A DNA stretch of 64,000 bases from Mrakia gelida (Eukaryota; Basidiomycota; Tremellomycetes; Cystofilobasidiales; Mrakiaceae). The notes below the pieces were generated by a model that had not been told where the DNA came from, made no database searches, and saw nothing but the letters and a program-made list of their open reading frames with translations. Shown in pieces: positions 9,701-19,593 of this stretch. A program made the translations under genes and the position numbers. Within the stretch, counting starts at the first letter, position 1, and every line of letters starts with the position of its first letter. Location: positions 992,001 to 1,056,000 of the forward strand of contig BRON01000011.1 in assembly GCA_024345305.1 (NCBI GenBank). Direction: 5' to 3'.

Positions 9701-11875
9701 GGTCCTCTCCCTGCCACCTCAGTATCCGCTCCTGCTCCACCGTCCTCCTCAAGAGCCGTCTTTGGATCGCGAGCAGCACCTCCTCAACCCAGCTCGGCTC
9801 TCAAAGCTCGACCAGCAGGACCTCCCTCCGCGATGAAGGCTCCCGTCTCTCAACTCCCCAAACCCTCCTCTTCCTCCGGTATCCCCAAACCACCCTCGAT
9901 GCTTCCCAAAGGATCCAGCGCCCGAGTGCACTCGTCCTCATCCATCGGAATGGCAGCTTCGTCGAGAGCTCCCGTTGGAGGAGTCAGCAGCAGCGCGAGA
10001 CCGAAGCAGGCTCTCAAGACCTTCGGATCCTGGTCGTCGGCAGGAGGACCTACGTCGAGTGTGAGACGACTCGGAGGAGACTCATCGATGTCGATGCCTG
10101 TCTCGGTGGGAGGGGGAGCGTTTGCGAGAGGTCTGGAGTCGGAATCGTCGTTCAGGATGGACTCGTCGTTCAGAATGGAGTCACCTCGGCCGTCGCGTCC
10201 CAATCTTGGAGAGGTGAGTCTTCCCTCTTCCTGCTTCGACCCTTTCGTTCCAAAGCTGACATTTTCTTCCTTCTTTGCTTCTACCCAGCCCGTTCGAGTC
10301 GTCTCCCCAGCCAAAGGAGCCAACGGTCGAACGATCCCTTCGTCGATGTCAGCCGGACCCATCCGAATGAACTCGCCCATCAAGTCCTCGTCTTCAAGCG
10401 TCGCGTCCTCCCTCGGACCCTCTTCCCACTTCAACCGAGCTCCTCGTGATGGACCCTTCGCCTCCAGCTCCACCTCCATCTTCGCTCAATCCTCCTCGTC
10501 GTCGTCGTTCTCGGAGAACATCAAGCCATCGGCACCCTCGCCTCGGAAAGGTCAGAGCTTCATCGCGTCGGTCGAAGCCTCAATCTCCAAGGCTCCCACC
10601 TCTCTTCGGGACGGCAAGAGTCTCCCAGCATTGGAACCGTCGTCGTCGAAGGAACCATCGCCGGTCAACGAGACTCGAGCGTCTGCGTCTTCATCGACCT
10701 CGAACGAGCAGGCTTCCACCGCTGCTCCTCCTCCTCCACCAGCAGTACCAGCCCAGTCCATCTCGTCTCCTCTCTCCGAGATTCCTTCCTCTCCCACGAG
10801 GTCCAACGGATCCTCCTCGTCAAACCAAATCGCTCCTCCACCTCCTCCTGCAACCACTCGAAACGCGTCCGCAACCACCGACGCGTCCACCACTCCAGGT
10901 CGATCCCTTCGAGCTCGTCGCGAACCCGAACCTCAACCTCCCGTCGCCTCCGCCTCTCGACCAGGCCCTCCTCCCCGTACCGCCTCCTCCCGAGCCAAGA
11001 AGACCAACTCCTCCGACCCTCCTCCTCCAGAAGAAATGTCGGTCGCTCAACTCAAATCCTTCACCCTCATGAACACGACCAAGAACCAAGTCTACTTCTC
11101 CGCCATGGAGAAGGTCGTCGTTCGCAAGGACGGAGAGAACCGACCTTCGTCGCCTGGAGAGAAGGTCAAGAAGGCTGGGAAGGAGTGGGAGGCGACAGCT
11201 GCGTCAGGAGCGGGGAAGAAGAGGAAGAAGCCCTTGTTCGATGCTGGAGAGGAGTTCTCTTCCTCTGAAGAGGAGGAAGAAGAGGAGAGGAAGACCCATG
11301 TGAGGGGACCGGGGGAGGAGGAGGATTTCTTCTCGCCGGTGAAGCAGTCGACGTTGAAGGGTGGGAAAGGAGCGAAGAGGTCGAAGGGAGGAGCTGGGAT
11401 CGAGGAAGCGACGACGACGACGACGAGCGAGGCTTCTGGGTCGGGCTCGGGGAAGAGTAAGAAGGAGGTGAAGTGGGATAAAGGGTTGGTTTGGATTCGA
11501 GCGAGGAAGAACCAGCCTTTGGAGTTGGAGGTGGAGGGAGGAGAGCAGGAGGAGCAGGTTGGGTCGACGCGAGGGAGGAAACCGAAGAAGGGCTGCATGA
11601 AGAGTTTGGATAGACCTGTGAGTACTCGTTTCTCATCCCAGTTCAACCATACTTCCTTCGAGTTCTCGTCATCTTCCCTGGATCGAACGAACGAAACCTC
11701 AAAACTGACGCGTCGTCTTCGTTCGTTCGTTTCTCAGCTCGACCACATGGGCAACCTCCCTCCCCCGCTTCCTGCTCTGACGGAAATCATCAAGAGGGAC
11801 AAGGTCACTTACACACAACTGGTCTACGACGATGATGTCCAGGCGGCGGCGCCTGCGAAGAAGGGGAAGAAGTAG
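6773..11875 (+). CDS. very large disordered Ser/Pro/Glu-rich protein, function unknown
   Basis: The genomic frame is open for 1700 codons, but it contains at least five good introns: 7089-7190, 7617-7718, 8544-8615, 10214-10288 and 11618-11737. Donors are GTCAGT, GTGAGC and GTGAGT; acceptors are CAG. Splicing gives about 1543 aa. The N-terminus is Ser/acidic. The middle is Glu/Val-rich acidic repeats. Residues of roughly 800-1200 are Ser/Pro/Arg/Ala-rich and basic. The C-terminal third has more ordered islands: MSVAQLKSFTLMNTTKNQVY, then a Lys/Arg cluster (KKRKKP, nuclear-signal-like), a poly-Glu run, KEVKWDKGLVWIRARKNQPL and a final LTEIIKRDKVTYTQLVYDDD. I could not assign a family. A nuclear or chromatin/cytoskeletal scaffold is a guess from the basic clusters. 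Confidence 0.7.
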   Translation: MGTPTTSPIASSSYSHSPSSEAETDTDVSSSLDTSGSDSDFNPVRVNFGPQKTPERRFLQKVRRRDSREFHRRQTINWGLEGEGRDRVERKEGDEGEEGESEQQRGQFRFVEELSSYRSAWKGRSWVGDGSADSMLPRSAIEVVDQEDALRTENGNEEEQDEEEDPSTPDTPSRSSPLRSFLDPLLYDTTPSKLSLTYSPFFCRTPDPSTRTTPAPAYRALPSLSVQSNPPSSPAYDGDADSEGDDEEAADASYMDYTPTLEDTVDGGVDDSFDEVEQEEGGELSLSINNTFHPSIPSFSSLRTAHLFFLSLPTAAPQEDVDPTTTEPEPSSLARQLPLDEDEPSTNEELRLSSPPLPSPFDVATSTPANEPATLPSPPTTEAALEPDFDLEEATFIDEAQEDSEWEDELPSRPEEEVPEGAASEETVEGAVMDEEVLEVEVESRVVEEEPLIEEESREKQQPVELVVSIQEDVVVVQLEGSEDLEAQEGSSPGDAVVESLKDQGGLEEPSVELELEVVEVAEKPEPVEEEIIAHPSSDGSAEVEAGQEAVGELKSELVLEDVASSLAPVPEQLIAFDVSPEKEASPEPERESFSRSCCTGLDRVLTFVLLRSAVTPATTTIPLLTPSKPVTSFLDSSPTPFHSLPLLLPTPTPIIATTSEPDHQAEESFVSQSVDLEALPADSTLITTEELFVAAALDSEAEVSMAFDASIVSSVAPEVSISPSKSETTDEDVELGRCGPSGRKSVPLVVQILTSPSELSPPPSSDSDCSTSVSLAPLGTPTPSSSTPRPISTRVAVPTPLRPTESQSSASSSTSATPPTHARRTAPTGPVEKRPAPKVLKRASPQKSAAAAEKEADRVARLRFRAQLDAAVSRTSGPSPMRSVSKPPPRPLDASTRTLGPSPRVGFVRTLARVTPSPTATSSTLTASARPVAQGRALAAPSSSATARVITPQPLHRSKPAPPPSASTVRPAAKTGPLPATSVSAPAPPSSSRAVFGSRAAPPQPSSALKARPAGPPSAMKAPVSQLPKPSSSSGIPKPPSMLPKGSSARVHSSSSIGMAASSRAPVGGVSSSARPKQALKTFGSWSSAGGPTSSVRRLGGDSSMSMPVSVGGGAFARGLESESSFRMDSSFRMESPRPSRPNLGEVSLPSSCFDPFVPKLTFSSFFASTQPVRVVSPAKGANGRTIPSSMSAGPIRMNSPIKSSSSSVASSLGPSSHFNRAPRDGPFASSSTSIFAQSSSSSSFSENIKPSAPSPRKGQSFIASVEASISKAPTSLRDGKSLPALEPSSSKEPSPVNETRASASSSTSNEQASTAAPPPPPAVPAQSISSPLSEIPSSPTRSNGSSSSNQIAPPPPPATTRNASATTDASTTPGRSLRARREPEPQPPVASASRPGPPPRTASSRAKKTNSSDPPPPEEMSVAQLKSFTLMNTTKNQVYFSAMEKVVVRKDGENRPSSPGEKVKKAGKEWEATAASGAGKKRKKPLFDAGEEFSSSEEEEEEERKTHVRGPGEEEDFFSPVKQSTLKGGKGAKRSKGGAGIEEATTTTTSEASGSGSGKSKKEVKWDKGLVWIRARKNQPLELEVEGGEQEEQVGSTRGRKPKKGCMKSLDRPVSTRFSSQFNHTSFEFSSSSLDRTNETSKLTRRLRSFVSQLDHMGNLPPPLPALTEIIKRDKVTYTQLVYDDDVQAAAPAKKGKK

Positions 11876-12179
11876 AGGAGAACGAGGACGGGTTGGGCTG
11901 ACGGTTCGAGGAAGAGATCTTTTCGGTTCTTGGTTTCAGTAGTTTCGTATTTCGTCGTTCTCGGTTTTGATTGTTCGCTTTTCTCTCTTTTACAACCTTT
12001 GTTTTGGATACTATCAACGCGCTCTTCGAGTCTGGAGTCGTGCGAGGGACGAGATGGAGAAGGGAGCGAGAGATGGAAGCCGCCACGAGCTGAGGGAAGC
12101 AGATCTGCTCTAAAGGCTCGGATCCGATCGAGATCTACAACGACGAGGGTTACAGGCACTCAGAAGTAGATTCCATCAG
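11876..12179. other. spacer between large disordered gene and R1
   Basis: This is the 3' flank of the gene at 6773. The paralogue R2 starts with an ATG about 20 codons before the RITALYLSL segment. Here no in-frame ATG is found before the equivalent segment of R1; the frame is open back to a TGA near 12092. Either R1 has an unseen 5' exon here or it is 5'-truncated. Confidence 0.4.
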
Positions 12180-14851
12180 GTTTCGTCGTCAAGGTCGCAA
12201 AACCGTTCGGAGAAGGAACGAGCTCACCGCCGACTCCTTCCCCTCTTCCTCCTTCGCTTCATCTTCCACCCCTTCGACTGTCGCTCCTTCTCTCCCACCT
12301 CACACCTTTAGGATCACCGCCATCTATCTCTCTCTCGCTCGAGATCTCGGTCCTAAACAACTCTCAGAGCTCGACGGAGGTCGACGACGTCCAACTCCCT
12401 TCGGCTCGATCCCTTCCTTCCCAGAACTTCTCTCCCAGGTGAGCAGATCTCTCGCCACCACTATCATTTTGCGCGTACTCGGGAGCTCATTTCCCTTGCT
12501 TTCGATCCTCTTCCAGATCCGTACCTCCTTCGGTGTGGACGAGGACGTTGACCTCGCTCTTGAGCAGGTCGAGTTCACCTCCGACTCCACCTTCCCTTCG
12601 AGCTGGGTCCAATGGCACGACCGCCATCTCTGGAGTTTTCGGGATTCAGTGGACGAGAATCCGCTCACTCTAGGAACGGATATCAAGAACTCAGAGGAGT
12701 GGGAGGCGATGCTAGACTACCGGAAGGGAAGGTGGGGAGGTCGATTTCTTCAAGGACACGTCGTCGTCAAGGTCGTCTCCCTTTCTCGAGTGAGCCAAGC
12801 TCTTTTCTCGTTTCTCGACTCGTCCGAGAGGTCGCTGACCACTTGTCGTCCTGTGTGCTGTCGACAACAAGGAGAGGGAGCTCAGCCGCCTCAGGTCTGC
12901 CCTCAGGGTCCAGCTCCTCCCGGACAGTCGAGTCGCATTCTTCCCCTGGTGGAGATCACTTTCCTTCGATGCCATCGACGCGCTGCATCTCCCCCTCGAG
13001 ATCCCTTTCTCTCCAGTCGACTACCAACCAACTCTCCAGGTCAACTCGGATCCGTTCCCATCTAATTTCATGAAAGAGGCGAGCCTCGCGACAAGGTGAG
13101 CGTTTCAGCTCGACGCACTCGAAGAAGCTCGTCTGACGACCCTTTATCTGTCGTATCTGTCGTAGAGCCGTCATTTCCGACGGCCTACGGTCGATGGTAG
13201 CTACCCTCGTTTCGGCGGAAGCGCCGGACGAGCTCTTCAGCGAGGGAAACGCGATGGTTCGCGTTCTGGATTGGCAGCTCGACGGGTGCGTGGTCTCTCA
13301 ATTAGTTTCTCGTTCGGACGTCTTTTCGCTCATCATCGCTCCTTCCGTCGCTCTCAGGTCCTTCGTCGTCTCTAGGACAGGCCCACCCTCATCCTCGCCA
13401 CATCAATTACCTTCGCTTCCCGTCTCGAGTTCCACCCCGAACCTTCCCAATCTCCCTCACGACGTCCTCGACTTGGTCTTCTCCCTCGTTTCTCAAACGA
13501 TATACCCTACATCCCAGAGGCGAACAGGAGTAGCTATTGATGCTGTCGGTATCCTTCGCTCCTCTGCGCTGGTCAGCAGATTCTGGAACGTGAGTCGAGC
13601 GGACACGCGTCTCACGACGATCGCGACGCAGACTGATCACCTTTCCTCTCTTCCACTTTCGCGCACTCGCATGCAGGAGATCGCCACGCCTTATCTCTAT
13701 CGGCACGTCTTCCTTCCAATCCCTTCGAATTCCCACCCACCCTCCATCCTTCCAGCAGGCCTCCGAAACTTTCAACCCAACCCCTCCCGCATCCCCCTTG
13801 TCCGAACCCTCCAAATCCCGAGGAACCGGACTCCCACTTGTCTAGAAGGATGGTTCGGGACCTTACCCTCTCCCCTAAGCACTTTTTCCGTCTTCTCCTC
13901 GCTGGTCGTCGTCCGAGGGCTCGTCGTCGGTCCCTATCAAGTCTCCCTCCTCCGCCTTCTCGTCCACTCCCTCCCCTCCCTCAAAGAACTCGACATATCC
14001 CTCGTTTTCCAAGATCGGCAGTCCGCCGAGTTCCAGACCCTACCAGCGATCTCAACGATCGAGCTTCCGCCGTCGTTGGAAAGTCTCTCTCTCTCCCTCG
14101 ACGCTGGATACGCTCTCGGCCAGGAGATCCTTTGGAAACTCGTCCTGCTGGAAGAGATGACTTTCGGAGGTGGTTATCTTGTTCAGTGAGCTCGATTCGA
14201 TTCCGGCTGGCTTTCCCTCGTCTGTGTGCTGATCGCTACCCCTTTTTGTTCTCGTCGCGTAGGACGAGGAGCTTCCCCAACCTTCGCCGTCTTCTCCTCG
14301 AGTTCAACATCCGCGGAGGGGCCGGCGACGAGCAATCCCCCATCATCTCAGAGGGTTTTTCCGATCTCCTCCTACATCTCGGTCCCAACCTCGTCGAGCT
14401 CGGCGTAGCAGAAGAGGGCTCTCATCGGGTCCTCCAACACGCGTCTCAAACTCCCCTCGATATCCTCTCCTCCTGTCCCTCCCTTCGTACCCTCGCCGTC
14501 AACGGTGTTCAACTAAAACAACATCTCCTCGAACTCAACCGGTACCCCTCCCTTGAGCAGATCGACGTCGGTCCCTTCGGAGGGGAGGTCAGACTCGGCG
14601 AGCTCTCCTTCGGAGGTCTGGGCTTCTCGAGACTCGGGATTCGGGAGGCCCACAAGGATCCAGGAGTGATGCAGCAGCTGGTCAAGCATCTTCCTGGAAG
14701 GAGGAGGTTCCCGAACTTGAAGAGGGTGCGGTTGACGAGTGCGGATTGGAGGTACGGGCCGCACAGACGGGAGTGCGAGAGATTTGTCGAGCCTTTGCGC
14801 GCGGTGGGAGTTGAGTTGGTGGATGTGGCAGGGTTGGTTTGGCACGCTTAG
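12180..14851 (+). CDS. F-box/LRR-like protein R1 with novel N-terminal domain; start not found
   Basis: This is a multi-exon gene paralogous along its whole length to R2 (20617-23210). The N-terminal domain carries RITAIYLSLARDLGPKQL and PTPFGSIPSFPELLSQ, then VEFTSDSTFPSSWVQW and GHVVVKVVSLSR, spread over exons with GTGAGC donors. An F-box-like segment follows (LPHDVLDLVFSLVSQTI ... LRSSALVSRFWN). After it come leucine-rich stretches (FSSLVVVRGLVVGPYQV, LPPSLESLSLSLDAG, FPNLRRLLLEFNIRGG) and a conserved end (RRRFPNLKRVRLTSADW). F-box proteins normally act as substrate receptors of SCF ubiquitin ligases; that role is inferred here. The coordinate given for the 5' end is the first position of the supported frame after a possible acceptor, not a start codon. 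Confidence 0.6.
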
Positions 14852-15313
14852 TTAGTAGCCTTCCATCTATGTATCGATTCACGTTCTCGTCCCCCTCAAA
14901 TGACGGCTTCGCAACGAGCAAAAGAGGAAGCGATGCGGAGGAGGGTTCGAGACGCGTCGTTCGTCTTTCCCTTCCTGCCTTCCTCTCCGCGAAGAAAGTG
15001 GTACAACATCAACGGGAGCTCTGGCGAGCTACCTCTCCTCTGACTCAGGCGAACTACGAGTGAGTAAACCGTGTCGTCTCCAGCTCAACGAACACGACCT
15101 CAGCTCTCCCTCGCCCGAGCCCTCACGCCCACTTCCTCTCACGTCTCAGCCCCCCAACAGCAAACGCACCTCACATCTCCCACCTCCCAGCAGCTCTCTC
15201 GTACTCTCCCACCATCCCCCCACGAACCACTCCTCCCTAAGTATCAACCCCTCCTTCGTTCGATTCAATCAAAGAAGTCCATTTCCATTTCGTTTCCTTC
15301 CCAAAACGAGCTT
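14852..15313. other. convergent 3' spacer between R1 and TIM8
   Basis: Both neighbours end here. Open frames on the plus strand that run through this spacer overlap the TIM8 exons and are shadows. A GACGCGTC site lies near 14951. No gene or strong terminator hairpin is seen. Confidence 0.45.
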
Positions 15314-15950
15314 CTACTGTTGCGAGCGCTGCTTCTCGATGGTGTTGACGATGAGAAGCGAGGTATCCAAGAATCGATCCGTGCAGTTCACCAGACCTGT
15401 CACACGCGCACCCGATCCAACCCAAACCAACGAAGGGAGGGGTGAGCTTCGGGGAGGGAGGGAAGGAGCAGGTCGAGCTGAACCAAAAAGAGGTTCGTCC
15501 GCTCTCGCTCGACCGAGAAAGAAAGAGCGGGAACGGGCGAGAGGGAACGAGAACGAGATACGTACAGCTCTCCTCGTTCCTAGCGAACCGAGACGAGATG
15601 GTTCCGGTGATGCACCTGAGCGAACGAAGGGAAGGGAAGAGGGTCAGCTTCGTCCTTTTGAGCTCTCTCCTTCGTCTTTTGAGCTCGTCCAGCTCGAGAC
15701 CAGGGGACTCACTTATCCCAGCACATAGAAGTGAAAGTGTGAATGGACTGCTGAAGCTTCGCCTTGGCCTGCTCGTTCTCGAGGAAGGTGGAGAGCTCCT
15801 TCTACGAGGACCCAAAGTCGAAGGAAGGAGGTGGTCAGCTCGAGCTCCTTCTTTCTCTTTCTCTCCCTTCTTGGATAGACATGGGAGCTTGGGAGGAAGA
15901 AAACGTACCTGAGTCGCCTCGTCAAATCCAAGACCTGATACTGAAGACAT
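15314..15950 (-). CDS. TIM8: mitochondrial intermembrane-space chaperone Tim8
   Basis: The four exons fit exactly: 15909-15950, 15713-15801, 15566-15615 and 15314-15396 (minus strand). They total 264 nt, an 87-residue protein, the usual size of small Tim proteins. It contains the twin CX3C motif, CWDKC and CLVNC. Between and around these are Tim8-typical stretches: KELSTFLENEQAKAKLQQS, HTFTSMCWDKCITG and NCTDRFLDTSLLIVNTI. In known biology Tim8 pairs with Tim13 to escort hydrophobic precursors across the intermembrane space to the TIM22 complex. Introns use GTACGT and GTGAGT donors with CAG/TAG acceptors. One CX3C motif is split by an intron (CWDK|C), and the other's first Cys codon is split as well. 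Confidence 0.93.
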
Positions 15951-16572
15951 AGTGGTAGAAAGAAAGGGTGGAAAGGTGGGTTTGGAGAAGGGGAAGGGTT
16001 GAGAGGGTGCGAGGGTGAGGGTTGAAAGAGAAGCGGAGGAGGGGAGAGGCAAGGTCAACTTCAAACCGCGACACCGTCTTTTCTGCATCCTTTTTCGGGA
16101 TCGGTCTTGCTCGAACTTGGACTTTGGACTCACTGGATCTTCCCTATGGGGCCTCGCGTGCTTTTCATCGCGTAGAAGGAGCTCTGGGAGGGAAGGGAAG
16201 AAGGCCGCGTCTGGAGGTCGTCATCACCTCCTTCCCTCCCCCTCTCTCCTACCTCTACCAGCTTAGCAGAAGCTGCTCCTTGTTCGTTCGTCCCACGGAA
16301 AGTCTACCAGCAGATGACTCGGTAGCTTGGGAAGTGTCCATCCTTTGCTACCTTGTCATCCTCCTGTACGCTTCCTTTGGACGTCCGACCTTCGAGCACT
16401 TCTCCCCGTCTCCTCTCTCCCTCGAGCGTCTATAAAGGCATGAAGAAGTCGTTAAGATCGTTAAAAATGAGTGTGTGCGCGAGTGTGTCCGTCTCAATCT
16501 AGACTCTACTAGAAAATATACCAGAAGAGAAGTCATGGCCCCCTTCCCTCGTCCGTCCCTCCACCCTCCTCC
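15951..16572. other. spacer upstream of TIM8, downstream of membrane-protein gene
   Basis: This is the promoter side of TIM8 (minus) and the 3' flank of the gene at 16573-17004 (minus). It has purine-rich then pyrimidine-rich tracts. No coding frame with recognisable content is seen. Confidence 0.4.
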
Positions 16573-17004
16573 TTAGCTCAAGTCCCTCCGACTCTTCCTC
16601 GGACTGTCCCTCTCGTTCCACCCCCCTCCTCCTCCCTCCTTCGTCTCTACATCCCCAACGCCGCTCTCCAAATCAACCTCCTTCAACCCTCCTCCACCTC
16701 GTATCGGACTCCCTCCCATCTCCACGAAGCCCGTCCGCGTTCGTTCCTTCTCGGCGAGGGATTTCTGTTTCCGAGCTCGGCGAAAGAAGATGAACCCTCC
16801 CAGGATGAGCAGGACTGCGACGATGGGGACGACGATGTCGAGGATGAGGTTGTTGGTGTGAGAGAGGAGAGGGCCAGGGTTGTCGGCTGCTTCGAAGTTT
16901 AGATGCGAGGTTGGGGAGGAGGAGGAAGAAGCGACGGGTGAAGGGGAGGAGGACGTCGTTGGTGAGCTCGAGGAGAGTGGGTAGTAGGAGGAGGAGGAGC
17001 TCAT
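16573..17004 (-). CDS. small single-pass membrane protein, Ser-rich ectodomain
   Basis: This is an uninterrupted frame of 143 codons from ATG 17004. The N-terminus is almost all Ser/Pro/Thr (MSSSSSYYPLSSSSP...). It is followed by one hydrophobic segment, ILDIVVPIVAVLLILGGFIFF (near residues 55-75), and a basic juxtamembrane cluster, RRARKQK. The tail is Gly/Glu-rich and polar and ends with RKSRRDLS. No cleavable signal peptide is visible. The basic flank after the segment suggests a type I/III topology with an outside Ser-rich region, as in wall or stress sensors, but no family motif (for example a WSC cysteine domain) is present. The frame stays open upstream with non-ATG codons; I chose the first ATG that gives the coherent Ser-rich start. 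Confidence 0.55.
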   Translation of the reverse strand: MSSSSSYYPLSSSSPTTSSSPSPVASSSSSPTSHLNFEAADNPGPLLSHTNNLILDIVVPIVAVLLILGGFIFFRRARKQKSLAEKERTRTGFVEMGGSPIRGGGGLKEVDLESGVGDVETKEGGGGGWNERDSPRKSRRDLS

Positions 17005-17772
17005 TTCTTGCTTTGATTGAAGAAGCGAGGGAGAGGGTGAAGGATAGTGAGGAGTGTATAGAAGGAGGAGTGTTGGGTTTTTGGTTTGGGGTTGATGGTG
17101 GTGTTGTAGAAGAAGACGAAGCGAACTCACGACGTCTGTCTTGGTCTGTCGCTCCCTTTCTTCCTCTTCTTTGCTTTTCAATCCCCAGCCCAGCCCTCAG
17201 GCCGCCATGGGTCTGTTCTGGATCGGAAGATCATCCCACTAGCTCCCTTTTTCCTTCACTACCCACGTCAGCGAGTTAACGCCGCGCTAGCGAGAAACAG
17301 ACAGGTCGCGGTGGGGCGCGCTTGGGGGGGAAAGGAAGGACAGACGCGACGCATGGCTCTCTCTCGAGAGCTCATAAAACCTTCCCTTTTCCCTCAGAGG
17401 CTTCGTGCTTTGGGGAGGAGGTAGAGGGTCGGGAGAGCTAAGAGATGTCGGGTGAAAGATTGAGCGAAAATCTTTGCTCGGGAGGTCTAAGAGAGGGTTT
17501 TCGATGAAGAGCCTAATTGAACGATTGGTCCTGCTGAAGACGCGTCTCGTCTGCTTTCCTCTTTGGCTTCTGCTGTCTGCTCTCCCTTTCATCCTTTTCA
17601 GGCCACCAGCTCGGCGATATAGGATTCCCCTTTCATTGCTACCACCTAGCACAAGTCTATATAAATTTGAACAGGCGAATGCTACAAGAAGAAGTCCATC
17701 GAACCATGACCCTCGAAACCCAACTCGCTCCCGCTCCCTCTCGAATTATTGGATCGACGCGTCGTCGTCGTC
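17005..17772. other. spacer with two GACGCGTC sites
   Basis: This covers the promoter side of the membrane-protein gene and the 3' flank of the carbonic anhydrase gene, both on the minus strand. GACGCGTC occurs near 17540 and 17758. No gene is seen. Confidence 0.4.
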
Positions 17773-19071
17773 CTAGTGCTTCCCGGGAGGACCCATGGTG
17801 ACACCGAGATCTTTGAGCTCTCCTGTTTCGAGGTCGTAGACCTGCAGGCAACGAAAGAGAAGCTAGGTTAGCTCGCGAGAGAGGGGAGGGAGAGGGAAGA
17901 GAGAGAGGGACGACTTACGAGACCGAAGATCCGAACGGGCTTGTGAGCGACGGGATCGTGCTCGTACTCTTCCCAGGCCTGTTGAGTGAAGAGTGAAGGG
18001 AGGTGAAGGGAAGGATCAGTGTCTGAGCTAGTGTAGCTCGAAATTCGAGTAGAACAGGAAGAGGTGACGAACGTGAACGACCATGGGATCGTGAGCGATG
18101 TGTTGGACTTGAGCTTTGACGTTCTCCTCGACGAGAGCTTTGAACTGCGAGCGACGAGGGACAGCGACGAAGTTAGCTCAGGAGGGATCTAGAGGGACAG
18201 AAAGAGGAGGGTCGGACGTACAGCAGGGTTGTGGTACTCGGGGTGAGGGATTTCGCCTCCCTTCTTCTCGTAGTACGCTCGTTCCTTGACGATCTCGGGT
18301 CGAGTTGAGGTCTTCCAGAGCTCAGCGATGGGAGAGATCCATTCCTGGTCGTGCGAGAAAGGTTGAGAGTCAGCTTCGGAGCAAAGGAAAAGCGAGAAAC
18401 GAGAGGCAACGCGGAACGATGACTCACGCCGACGCGTTTCATTCCCTCGTCGAGTTCCTTGGGAGGCGAAGCGATAGCTCCAGCGACCCCACCGCACCCG
18501 TAGTGACCGAGAACGACGTAGGTGGTGACATCGAGCTCCTCCATAGCGTAGGCGAGAACAGCGGTAGCTCCGTGGTCGGACTCGTCTGAAGGAGGAAGCA
18601 AAGGAGAGGTCAGCTTCGAAGGTCGACGCGTCGAGCGGGGGGGAAGAAAGGAGGACGAACGATATTGATTCGCGATGTTTCGATGTCCGAACCAGGTCTG
18701 AAGTAGATAGAAGGCGAAATCAGGTCAGCGCTGTAGAAAAGCGAGGAAGAGAAGGAAAGAGAAGCGAGCGAACTCACTCCAGGATCACTCTTCGCGATCA
18801 CGTCGATGGGGACTCTCGAGTCCGAGCACGAAGTCACCCACGCTTTGGGTTTCTGACCCATCACCGTCAAAGACTTCAAGAAATGAGGGTTCTTCCCATC
18901 AGAGACCTCCTTCCTCCATTCCTGGTTTCCGTAGAGGAATTCGACGACCTCGCTGTAGTATTCGCGTGAGGTGATGAGGGAGAGGGAGGGAGGAGAGGTT
19001 GAGATCGGGTTGGCAAGGGAGAGAAGAGCTGGAAGGATGAGGGTGAGGATGGTGGTCGAGAGGTGGAGCAT
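17773..19071 (-). CDS. beta-class carbonic anhydrase with N-terminal signal peptide
   Basis: The N-terminus is a clear secretion signal (MLHLSTTILTLILPALLSLA, then NPIST). The enzyme body follows in several exons. The Zn-binding and catalytic signature of beta-CAs is present: CSDSRVP (Cys, Asp-Ser-Arg dyad) and, downstream, VLGHYGCGG (His-X2-Cys). Between them lies ESDHGATAVLAYAMEELDV, and the C-terminal exons read HAWEEYEHDPVAHKPVRIFG and LVYDLETGELKDLGV. The reaction is reversible hydration of CO2 to bicarbonate. Most fungal beta-CAs are cytosolic or mitochondrial, so the signal peptide is noteworthy and suggests a secretory-pathway or extracellular location. Introns have the usual GTGAGT...CTGAC...CAG form. 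Confidence 0.9.
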
Positions 19072-19593
19072 GGTTTGAGGAGGGCGAAGTTGAGTCGAGT
19101 AAAGTTGGTTGTGTGGAGTTGCGAGAGGGAGAGAAGAGTTGGTGGTGGTTGATGGGGAGAAGGGAAGTTGCTGAAATTCTGGGTTTAAGAGGAAGAGGAC
19201 CATAATCAGTGATTTCCGCCAAGAAGCAAATCTTCAGAGGACGAGTCAGCCGTGTGCCGCATGTTCGTTCGACGCGAAGGAGAGGGACGCGTCGAGAGTA
19301 CACCGCCTCGAATTGAGGCGAGGATTAAGACGCAACAACGAAGCAGAGTCGGCCGCTGGGTACCGAATCAGCCGAAGATGATCTGCATCGAAGAACCTCG
19401 GAGACGAAGAATCAGCTGCAGCAAAGGAGGCGATGGCGTGGCTGGACGAGGAAGGCGAGCAGGAGGTGCAGTCGCCGCTCTGCTGTCGACGCCGACGGAA
19501 TTGAGGCTCTGAAAAGCTCAGCAAAGTGAGGTAGAAGCTGCCAGACCCCGGCAAGGCTATGACTGGAGAGAGAGGGAGGGGGAGGAAGCGACA
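19072..19593. other. spacer: carbonic anhydrase promoter side and ACT gene 3' flank
   Basis: Neighbouring genes are both on the minus strand. A GACGCGTC site lies near 19287. Purine-rich repeats dominate, and no supported gene is seen. Confidence 0.4.

Noticed and set aside
6773..11875. A single-exon 1700-aa protein
   Set aside because: Five stretches inside have good GT donors, mostly a CTGAC branch site and CAG acceptors, and break the coding style. I take them as in-frame introns.
15060..15728. Plus-strand open frames over the TIM8 locus
   Set aside because: They are low-complexity shadows. The minus-strand TIM8 exons fit exactly with intact twin CX3C motifs.
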